From Lachnospiraceae bacterium (GTDB lineage: Bacteria; Bacillota_A; Clostridia; Lachnospirales; Lachnospiraceae), in NCBI GenBank assembly GCA_009774465.1, contig VSNT01000004.1, positions 1-60,739 of the forward strand: 60,739 bases of DNA, in the 5' to 3' direction. A program made the position numbers and the translations under genes. How positions within the stretch are numbered: the first letter of the stretch is position 1; each line of letters opens with the position of its first letter. The notes under the pieces were generated by a model. That model was not told where the DNA came from. It worked only from the letters and a program-made list of their open reading frames with translations, and made no database searches. This document shows, in pieces, positions 42,647 through 49,833 of this stretch.

Positions 42647-42671
42647 CTTTACTTTTTGAATGTGATATTCT
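42643..42671 (+). promoter_or_regulatory. sigma-A promoter of the ABC exporter operon
   Basis: TTGACT (42643-42648) and TATTCT (42666-42671), spacer 17 bp, overlapping the Rpn stop codon. A leader of about 135 nt follows with one hairpin CTCTGG/CCAGAG near 42738-42756. Confidence 0.6.
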
Positions 42672-42814
42672 TTAATTCCTTTCGCACAAAGAGACAGGAA
42701 TGGAAAATGCAATAATTACATACTTACCTGCGGTAATTCTCTGGCAAATTCCCAGAGTCAGCAGACCGGCTTGGCAAGTTATAACAACTATAATACTACC
42801 AGGAGGAAGCAGTC

Positions 42815-43603
42815 ATGATCACTGCACAACACATATCAAAGACCTACAAGGTCTCTAAACGTGATGCCGGATTTTCTTCGGCTTTCAAAGCTTTATTCCA
42901 CAAAGAACATGAATATATTCATGCTTTAAATGACGTTTCTTTCACGATTTCAGATGGTGAAATGGTGGGCTACATAGGACCTAATGGCGCCGGAAAAAGC
43001 TCTACTATTAAAATCTTAAGCGGCATACTCACCCCGGAAGCGGGCACCTGTCGGGTAAATGGACTTATTCCCTGGAAAAACCGAATTGAACATGTGAAAA
43101 ACATCGGCGTAGTTTTCGGCCAGCGCTCCCAGCTATGGTGGGATGTTCCTGTTCTGGATTCCTTTGAACTGTTAAAAGAAATCTATCGGATAAGTACCCT
43201 CATCTACAAACAGAATTTAGAGCAGCTCTGCGATATGCTGAACCTTTCAGAGCTGTTAAAAACACCTGTCCGTCAGCTTTCTTTAGGGCAAAGGATGCGC
43301 TGCGAGCTTGCAGCTTCCCTGCTCCATGATCCTGCCATTCTTTTTCTGGACGAGCCAACCATTGGGCTGGACGCTGTATCCAAGCTGGCTGTCAGGGATT
43401 TTATTCTGAAAATCAATCAGGAAAAGCATACAACTGTTATTCTGACTACTCATGATATGCAAGATATCGAAGCGCTTACCAGCCGCATCATTCTAATTGG
43501 AAAAGGAAGAATCCTTTTGGACGGAAGCATTCATGACATAAAAAACGGGTATGAAAGTACCGAGGAAGCGCTGGCTGCTTTCTACCGCAGCCATGATATT
43601 TAA
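42815..43603 (+). CDS. ABC-2 type exporter ATPase
   Basis: 262-aa ATPase of the NatA/daunorubicin-export class. Walker A GPNGAGKSS near residue 54, Q-loop VVFGQRSQLWW near 103, signature LSLGQRMRCE near 150, Walker B ILFLDEPTIGLD near 172. The QRSQLWWD region is typical of the subgroup whose permeases are ABC-2 family PF06182-like. AGGAGG precedes ATG 42815. First gene of a three-gene operon. Confidence 0.92.
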   Translation: MITAQHISKTYKVSKRDAGFSSAFKALFHKEHEYIHALNDVSFTISDGEMVGYIGPNGAGKSSTIKILSGILTPEAGTCRVNGLIPWKNRIEHVKNIGVVFGQRSQLWWDVPVLDSFELLKEIYRISTLIYKQNLEQLCDMLNLSELLKTPVRQLSLGQRMRCELAASLLHDPAILFLDEPTIGLDAVSKLAVRDFILKINQEKHTTVILTTHDMQDIEALTSRIILIGKGRILLDGSIHDIKNGYESTEEALAAFYRSHDI

Positions 43604-43625
43604 AGGCCAAAGGATGGAGACAAAC

Positions 43626-44429
43626 ATGAAAAAATATCTTGCTTTTTTCCGGCTGCGCTTCAGTATGGGACTTCAATACCGCACTGCCGCCTTCGCCGGT
43701 ATCATTACACAATTTGCCTGGGCGATTATGGAAATTCTTATGTTCCGCGCCTTTTATCAGACAGACGCATCCGCCTTTCCAATGACTTTTCAGGCCACCT
43801 GCACCTATGTGTGGATGCAGCAGGCTTTTCTCGCCCTGTTTATGGCGTGGATGATGGAAAATGAAATATTTGACTCTATTATAAATGGAAACATTGCCTA
43901 TGAGCTGTGCCGCCCCATCAATGTCTATCATATGTGGTTTGCCAGAAGCCTTGCCAACCGCTTTTCCAAAGCAGTGCTTCGGTGCCTTCCCATTTTACTG
44001 GCGGCTGCTTTTATCCCCGCTCCCTATGGATTAATGCTTCCTGAAAGTCCTGCTGCCTTTTTTCTTTTTTTATTTACCCTGTTTATGGGCACGGGAGTGA
44101 CAGTTGCTTTCTGTATGCTGGTTTATATGATCTCTTTTTTCACCTTATCGCCTCAGGGCATCCGTATGGTAGCTGTATCCGTGGTGGAATTTCTCTCAGG
44201 CGCAACCATCCCCCTGCCCTTTTTTCCCGATCAGGTCCGCAGAATTTTAGAACTGCTGCCTTTTGCTTCCATGCAGAACGTCCCCTTACGCATTTACAGC
44301 GGCGACCTATATGGGGCTGCCGCGTGGCAGGCGGTCATTCTTCAGCTTTTCTGGCTTTTTGCACTGTTTGGCCTGGGGCGGATCATTGATGCCCTTGCAA
44401 TGAAAAAAATCACTGTACAGGGAGGCTGA
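43626..44429 (+). CDS. ABC-2 family exporter permease 1
   Basis: 267 aa with six membrane helices (MKKYLAFFRLRFSMGLQYRTA start, CRPINVYHMWFARSLANR in the cytoplasmic loop). The RPINVY/RPRSE-type motif is shared with the next gene and marks the ABC-2 exporter family. ATG 43626 is six bases after GGAG. Substrate unknown. Confidence 0.85.
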   Translation: MKKYLAFFRLRFSMGLQYRTAAFAGIITQFAWAIMEILMFRAFYQTDASAFPMTFQATCTYVWMQQAFLALFMAWMMENEIFDSIINGNIAYELCRPINVYHMWFARSLANRFSKAVLRCLPILLAAAFIPAPYGLMLPESPAAFFLFLFTLFMGTGVTVAFCMLVYMISFFTLSPQGIRMVAVSVVEFLSGATIPLPFFPDQVRRILELLPFASMQNVPLRIYSGDLYGAAAWQAVILQLFWLFALFGLGRIIDALAMKKITVQGG

Positions 44430-44489
44430 ATCTGTAAATTTTTCAGGTGGAGTTTAAAGGTGAAGTTTAAATAGAAAGGAGAAGTGCAA

Positions 44490-45263
44490 ATGCGGTTATA
44501 TGGAAAATTTTTTGTGATGCAGTTAAAGAGTATTATGGAATATAAAACTTCATTTTTTCTTTCCTGCATTGGACAGTTTCTGGTATCTTTTAACGTGTTT
44601 TTAGGAATGTACTTTATGTTTCAACGTTTCCATAATGTAAGCGGCTTTACCTACAATGAAGTGCTTTTATGCTTTGGAATTACCCTTATGGAATTTTCAC
44701 TGGCAGAATCCGTTGCAAGAGGATTTGACAACTTTGATTTTATAGTCAGACAGGGGGATTTTGACAGGATTCTGGTGCGTCCCCGAAGTGAAATTCTCCA
44801 GGTTTTAGGAAGCCGTATAGAATTCAGCCGGATTGGGCGCATCCTTCAGGCTGTGGTAATGTTTTCCTATGGGTTTGCAGTTAGCAGCATTAATTGGACT
44901 TTTGGAAAAGTGCTCACCGTACTTTTCATGCTGATTGGAGGCACCATTATGTTTTGCGGGATTTTCCTTCTTTATGCCTCTCTGTGCTTTTTTACCATAG
45001 AAGGATTGGAGTTTGTTAACATTTTTACAGACGGAGCAAGGGAATACGGCAAATATCCGGTCTGCATTTATGGAAAAAGAGTGCTGCTCTTTTGTACCTT
45101 TGTGATTCCCTATGCACTTATCCAGTATTATCCCCTGCTCTACCTGCTGGACCGGGGAAAGCCTTATTATTGCCTGCTGCCTGCCGCCGCCTGTCTGTTT
45201 ATCTTTCCCTGTCTTTTCTTCTGGAAACTGGGGGTAAGGCATTATACTTCCTGCGGTTCTTAA
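44490..45263 (+). CDS. ABC-2 family exporter permease 2
   Basis: 257 aa, six membrane helices, paralogous to permease 1 (MRLYGKFFVMQLKSIMEYKTSF start; ILVRPRSEILQVLG loop). AAAGGAG eight bases before ATG 44490. The two permeases probably form a heterodimer with the ATPase encoded at 42815. Confidence 0.85.
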   Translation: MRLYGKFFVMQLKSIMEYKTSFFLSCIGQFLVSFNVFLGMYFMFQRFHNVSGFTYNEVLLCFGITLMEFSLAESVARGFDNFDFIVRQGDFDRILVRPRSEILQVLGSRIEFSRIGRILQAVVMFSYGFAVSSINWTFGKVLTVLFMLIGGTIMFCGIFLLYASLCFFTIEGLEFVNIFTDGAREYGKYPVCIYGKRVLLFCTFVIPYALIQYYPLLYLLDRGKPYYCLLPAAACLFIFPCLFFWKLGVRHYTSCGS

Positions 45264-45342
45264 TTTTGAATTAGTGGATGCAGCGCAGGCGCCCAGAATT
45301 TTTTTCTGTGCATTTTTATTCAACCTTTATACTTTGCTCCAT

Positions 45343-45374
45343 AATATTCAATAAATTTATGCATATTGAATATT
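45343..45374. promoter_or_regulatory. Perfect 11-bp palindrome, likely operator
   Basis: AATATTCAATA (45343-45353) and TATTGAATATT (45364-45374) are separated by 10 bp, about 75 bp upstream of the small gene at 45449. The symmetry and A/T content suit a dimeric repressor site. Confidence 0.55.
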
Positions 45375-45448
45375 GTATACATGAAATCACATTGATAAAA
45401 TAGGCACGAAGTAAAGCACAAAGTGTTAACATGTAAGGAGGATTCATT

Positions 45449-45691
45449 ATGAAAATCTATCATATTGATGATGTAGAAAAATTTCTGGACATAATCAAAA
45501 AATGCAAAGGTTCCGTGGAACTGGTTTCCACTCAGGGCGACCGTCTCAATTTAAAGTCTGAGCTGACCAAGTATCTTGCAATCGCCAAGCTCTTTCATGA
45601 CGATACTTTCATTAATGAAATGGAGCTGGTGGCTTCCGAGCCCGAAGATGTGATGATGCTTATGAATTATATGACAAACAAAAATGCATGA
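45449..45691 (+). CDS. Small conserved protein of unknown function
   Basis: 80 aa, soluble, mixed alpha/beta (MKIYHIDDVEKFLDIIKKC, VELVSTQGDRLNLKSEL). TAAGGAGG precedes the ATG. Similar small proteins are common in clostridia; no function is known to me. Terminated by the hairpin at 45759-45796. Confidence 0.75.
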   Translation: MKIYHIDDVEKFLDIIKKCKGSVELVSTQGDRLNLKSELTKYLAIAKLFHDDTFINEMELVASEPEDVMMLMNYMTNKNA

Positions 45692-45753
45692 AGTCAGTTA
45701 ATGTGGATAATGTAATGTATCAAGTGTCATCATGCTCCATAAACAACTTATTA

Positions 45754-45802
45754 AAAAATCAGCGCTTCTTATTTTTGTTCGAAAAAAGAGCGCTGAATTT
45801 TT
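45754..45802. terminator. Bidirectional terminator
   Basis: TCAGCGCT (45759-45766) and AGCGCTGA (45789-45796), flanked by AAAAAA on the left and ATTTTTAAT on the right. It ends both the small rightward gene and the leftward four-gene cassette. Confidence 0.8.
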
Positions 45803-46646
45803 AATATGAAGACTTCTTTTCATAGTCCAATCTTGTCCGCAGGAGCATAAAATTCTCACAATCTTTTGATATCTTTGCAATTTTTTTATCTCCCACAAAC
45901 AGAAGTATATGGTTGCTTTCTTCTTTTACTCTGGAAATATCCCTGATAAAATAGCTTTTTTTATAACCATACGAATTTCTGATCTCTATCGTCTGATAAC
46001 TGACCGTCACTCTCCAAAACAATTCTTTTATCAGATCGTCTAAACAAAATAATGTAGTACAGGCAAAGAAAATGATGTAAAATACTTTGCTTCCTTCCTC
46101 CTTTGTAACGCAAAAGGCTACAAGCATTCCTCCAAAAAGTACTGCTCCAAAAGCAGCAGAAAAAATATTTCTTTTTGTATTTTTAAGTACAAATTCCTCT
46201 TTCAATTCATTAGTTTCAATTTTTCCTAATTGACAGAGTTGGTAATGCAAAAATTCAAATCCGGCTACATTATCCAAAAATTCGAACACTTTTTTCTTGC
46301 CCCTGTATCCTGTCAGCATTTTTCTGCCAGTGCCATATCCTCCGGTTCGATTTTCTCTATAGGTTACTCTTGTAAGCTCATAAAACTTAATAACCTTTAC
46401 CGGCAAAAAGGGGCAATAAAATGTCATGGACTCTTCTTCTACAACACACCGCCAAGCGATGGCATAGATCGTAAGGCCAATTCCCAAAAGAAAGAAAGCA
46501 CCACAAATCAGCAGGGCAATTTCTGTATTTTCATCTAATGTAAAAATAACTCCAATGACAGCTAATAGCCAAACAATATCTGATATGATGCCTATTACTA
46601 AAACTTCTCTGGACTGATGCATTACATATGTTTTCCTTATATCCAT
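45801..46646 (-). CDS. Four-helix membrane protein with two soluble PH-like segments
   Basis: 281 aa. Two membrane helices (about 18-62), a 90-aa soluble segment (CVVEEESMTFYCPFLPVKVIKFYELTRV), two more helices (about 155-205) and a second soluble segment (VTVSYQTIEIRNSYGYKKSYFIRDISRV). The two soluble parts look alike, each as a strand-rich module like bacterial PH domains. It starts four bases after the stop of the HD gene; a Met eight codons later (46622) is an alternative start. By position it is the last gene of the cassette 45801-52170, though it may only be a passenger. Confidence 0.7.
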   Translation of the reverse strand: MDIRKTYVMHQSREVLVIGIISDIVWLLAVIGVIFTLDENTEIALLICGAFFLLGIGLTIYAIAWRCVVEEESMTFYCPFLPVKVIKFYELTRVTYRENRTGGYGTGRKMLTGYRGKKKVFEFLDNVAGFEFLHYQLCQLGKIETNELKEEFVLKNTKRNIFSAAFGAVLFGGMLVAFCVTKEEGSKVFYIIFFACTTLFCLDDLIKELFWRVTVSYQTIEIRNSYGYKKSYFIRDISRVKEESNHILLFVGDKKIAKISKDCENFMLLRTRLDYEKKSSY

Positions 46647-46650
46647 AATT

Positions 46651-48864
46651 TTAACATTTTTTCTCCAAATTTATTTCCCGCAGTATTTTCCTAAATAAAT
46701 ATAAATCTGTATAAGCATCTAATTCATTTTTATCCCCGCAAGAACCATCTCTTTGATTAATAGGCTCATAGTTATCTGAATGCGCAAATCTGAAATAATA
46801 GTTTTCTATGCCTTTATCAGAAATAAACTGCTCGAAGTATTTATCAGGATAATAATTAAAACTAAGCAGGTCACCATCTTTATATAATCGAACTGCCTGC
46901 TTGCAACAATCTTTTAACAAAAATAATGTAGTTGTAGTAAAATATGGCACCCTTTTAAAATTCTTCCACAACTCTTCTATATAATTACAAATATCTTTAT
47001 GAAACATATCATTTCCATTTACTTCCATTCCTAGTCTCATGACCAGATACAAATAAATATATATCACAAAATTTTTATCCAAATAAGTTTGCACTTCTAC
47101 AGAAAATTCACTTGATAAATCTATTTTAAGATAGCTCCTGATCTTTTTATATATTGTTTTGGCTTGATCATTGATACATTTATGAAGATCCCCCATCATT
47201 ATTGTATTATTCTTTGCTATATTGATAACTGGATTCACGTAATATCCCAGCCTGATTCCAGCAGGACGCTTCTCCAAATATTTTCTAACAATATATGCTT
47301 TAATCCACAAAATATTTGCAGACATAAAATACTTAATATATGTCATTTCCTGGAGGTCTTGCCTTACAAACATCTTTTTTAACTGATTCAGTTCTTTGAT
47401 TCTGTACTTTGCATAAGAAGGATTAATATATGCCACATAAAGAAGTCTTTCTAAATCATAATCCAGTTCAAAAACACACTTGTTTTTTATCTTCTTAAAT
47501 CTAACTTCTGTACAAACTGTAACATTATATAGCCTTCTGTAAGGAAAACTCTCCCTACGGAATACTGTGCCAAAAATTCCTGATAATTCCATACTATTTT
47601 TTTGATCTTTCTTTTTATTACAGTTACACAAGTAATAAACATCATTTTCTTCTTTCCAACTTCTTCTGACAAGAGGGGTATGACACTTATTACAAAAAAT
47701 TATATTGGCATTAGATGAAATCTCAAAATATATTCTGTCCCATTCCTGTAAGTCATCACATATACGAAGTAAATAAGAAATAGGATTTAAAACAAATACA
47801 CTTCTTTGATACAGAGCCTTTTCAGCATCCTCACCCTCTAATATATATGCATAAGAATTGGTGTGGTTATAAATTGCAAGCCCTGCAATCTCAATTGCAC
47901 ATTTTTTATATGGTTCCAGCCCATAAATAGCGCCATTTTCATAGAAATGCAATAAAAACATTAACGCAGATACCGCACCATGATCAATTTTTTCCCTTTC
48001 TATTCTCTCTCTGATTTCTTTGGGAGACACTACCCTGAATAACAAAGAATTCTGCAAAACAGTAATAATTCTATCAAAATCAATGTGTCCTGAGCCAAAA
48101 TTATACACATTTGCAATATAGGCAAGAATATTTCTTCCAGACTGCATATTGGCAACCTCCGGATACCCGATATCATGAAAAAGTGCACTCATGTAGCTGG
48201 ACATATAAACAATATTTTTCAAGTAAAACTCTCTTCTGATCTTTGTTCCTGTCTCTTTTTGTTTTTTCCAAAATTGTTCCGTCAAAAACACTTCATCTTT
48301 AAGTTCTAACTGCTGGTTAATATATTTGCAAACATATCTGGAAATTTTACTGCTTCCTTCATCCCCTAAAACGTCCATAATTTTTTCAGCATATCCCTGT
48401 TCCAATAATACATCCATACTATAGGCATCACGTACCTGATGAATAAAATGATCACGATAAAAGTTCATAGAATGACCTGCATAATCTATTCCCAAATGCA
48501 TTTCCCATTCAAAATTGATATAATTTTCGCTAAAAAGTCTTTCCATTCCATCAACATTAAGATACTGGTTAATGACCTTTTCATATACTAAATCATAAAT
48601 TTCTATAATCTCTTCCGTTAGTTTTTCATTTTCATATACCAGTTTCAAATTCGCATAAATATCCCCAAATTCCTTCTTTGTCAAATCGGAAAACTGCCTG
48701 TTTCTCTCGTATTGAAAGCAGGCATCATAAAGTGCATCATATTCATCTTTTCTATGTAATCCAAAATATTTTCCATATTTTTTCTCAATCGGATCAAACT
48801 GTCGATAATATTTTAACATTTCTTCCTGATTCATCTTGGTGCCAGGTTTTTTCATTCTTCGCAT
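46651..48864 (-). CDS. HD-domain protein with zinc knuckle, unknown system
   Basis: 737 aa, no signal or membrane segment. The region 139-371 has the order of HD phosphohydrolases: H139/H142 (RDHFIHQVRD), H230-D231 (ALFHDIGYP), H295 (DHGAVSALM), H334 (IYNHT) and D370-D371 (RICDDLQEWDR). A zinc-knuckle follows with C391, C394, C413 and C415. The last 300 residues are helical and unrecognised. It begins one base after the ATPase stop with AGGAG six bases upstream. It may cleave a nucleotide, cyclic nucleotide or nucleic acid; this is inference from the motif. Confidence 0.7.
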   Translation of the reverse strand: MRRMKKPGTKMNQEEMLKYYRQFDPIEKKYGKYFGLHRKDEYDALYDACFQYERNRQFSDLTKKEFGDIYANLKLVYENEKLTEEIIEIYDLVYEKVINQYLNVDGMERLFSENYINFEWEMHLGIDYAGHSMNFYRDHFIHQVRDAYSMDVLLEQGYAEKIMDVLGDEGSSKISRYVCKYINQQLELKDEVFLTEQFWKKQKETGTKIRREFYLKNIVYMSSYMSALFHDIGYPEVANMQSGRNILAYIANVYNFGSGHIDFDRIITVLQNSLLFRVVSPKEIRERIEREKIDHGAVSALMFLLHFYENGAIYGLEPYKKCAIEIAGLAIYNHTNSYAYILEGEDAEKALYQRSVFVLNPISYLLRICDDLQEWDRIYFEISSNANIIFCNKCHTPLVRRSWKEENDVYYLCNCNKKKDQKNSMELSGIFGTVFRRESFPYRRLYNVTVCTEVRFKKIKNKCVFELDYDLERLLYVAYINPSYAKYRIKELNQLKKMFVRQDLQEMTYIKYFMSANILWIKAYIVRKYLEKRPAGIRLGYYVNPVINIAKNNTIMMGDLHKCINDQAKTIYKKIRSYLKIDLSSEFSVEVQTYLDKNFVIYIYLYLVMRLGMEVNGNDMFHKDICNYIEELWKNFKRVPYFTTTTLFLLKDCCKQAVRLYKDGDLLSFNYYPDKYFEQFISDKGIENYYFRFAHSDNYEPINQRDGSCGDKNELDAYTDLYLFRKILREINLEKKC

Positions 48865-48865
48865 C

Positions 48866-49813
48866 TTATTCTCCTAAAATCAGCTTATATAATTTTTTTT
48901 GTCCATCAACATCATCAAGTATAGGTTCAAATTCCTTTCCGCATTTCGCCGTTGCAGATATAACAGCCTTAGGAAATGCATTGGTTATCTCTTTTGCACT
49001 GGCATTTTTAAATCCTTTTCCTTTAATTCCCAATTCCGTATAATACTCATTATGTTCCATCTTTAAAAAATAAATCTTATTTTGTAGTTTTTCACTCAAA
49101 TTCCATTCTTTAAGCATTTGCTCAATTTTATGTTTCCTAATTTCATAATGATCCTGCCCAAAATTACTGCCCTGATTATGATTTATCACAAGAAAAAATC
49201 TATCTGGCTCCTTGTCATCATTATGTAATAGTAAAAGCTCAAACTCGTTAATCGTTGCAATCGTCTGTCCCCAATCAGTACCTATCATAATAAATAAATT
49301 TTTTCTATCCTCTTTGCTCAGAGCGGAATATTTAGAATTAAAAATACACTCCATAGCAGCATCCGAAAAGCCATCAGAATTAGGCGGCATATCAAAAATA
49401 AAATGCTCTACCGTTCTATCCCCGATCATTTTATTATGCTTAATTAATTCCCTTAATCCTGAACGAAATATGCTGTGTTTCACAACCGGAGTATAACCTG
49501 AAGATCTTCCTGATTTAAACTTTCTTTGTTTCTGGCAATCCATGCTAGAAAAAATAACATTAACAGATCTGCCACCTTCCAGCTCCACGCTCTCAACAAA
49601 TTCTTTTTTACTGCTTTTTACATCCTGAAAAACATCATTCGTAAATGCCTTTTTATAATCATTAGTATTTCCATCAAACAAAATCTGCATGGACGTTCCC
49701 AGTAAATCCATGTCAACCAGCACTGCCTGATCTAAATAGTATGCCATCCAAACAGAAAAGGTGGTTTTCCCACAACCACCTTTTACAGAACTCACCAAAT
49801 TATATGTCGCCAT
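48866..49813 (-). CDS. ParA/MinD-like ATPase
   Basis: 315 aa. The deviant Walker A with signature lysine is KGGCGKTT (11-18), strand 2 is VLVDMDLLGTS (34-36 acidic) and the switch II region is FIFDMPPNSDGFSD near residue 143. There is no ParB partner, no centromere-like repeat and no MinC/E nearby, so plasmid partition or cell division seems unlikely. The protein lies between two unknown genes with 20 and 1 bp gaps and is probably a switch for them. Confidence 0.85.
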   Translation of the reverse strand: MATYNLVSSVKGGCGKTTFSVWMAYYLDQAVLVDMDLLGTSMQILFDGNTNDYKKAFTNDVFQDVKSSKKEFVESVELEGGRSVNVIFSSMDCQKQRKFKSGRSSGYTPVVKHSIFRSGLRELIKHNKMIGDRTVEHFIFDMPPNSDGFSDAAMECIFNSKYSALSKEDRKNLFIMIGTDWGQTIATINEFELLLLHNDDKEPDRFFLVINHNQGSNFGQDHYEIRKHKIEQMLKEWNLSEKLQNKIYFLKMEHNEYYTELGIKGKGFKNASAKEITNAFPKAVISATAKCGKEFEPILDDVDGQKKLYKLILGE

Positions 49814-49833
49814 ATCATTGTCCCCCTCGTACT

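Noticed and set aside
42672..42814. A possible riboswitch in the leader of the ABC exporter operon
   Set aside because: Only one short hairpin is clear and I could match no known riboswitch consensus (guanidine, fluoride, SAM and PRPP were considered).
48866..49813. ParA-like gene as a plasmid partition or chromosome segregation gene
   Set aside because: There is no parB, no iteron or parS-like repeat, and no replication gene nearby.
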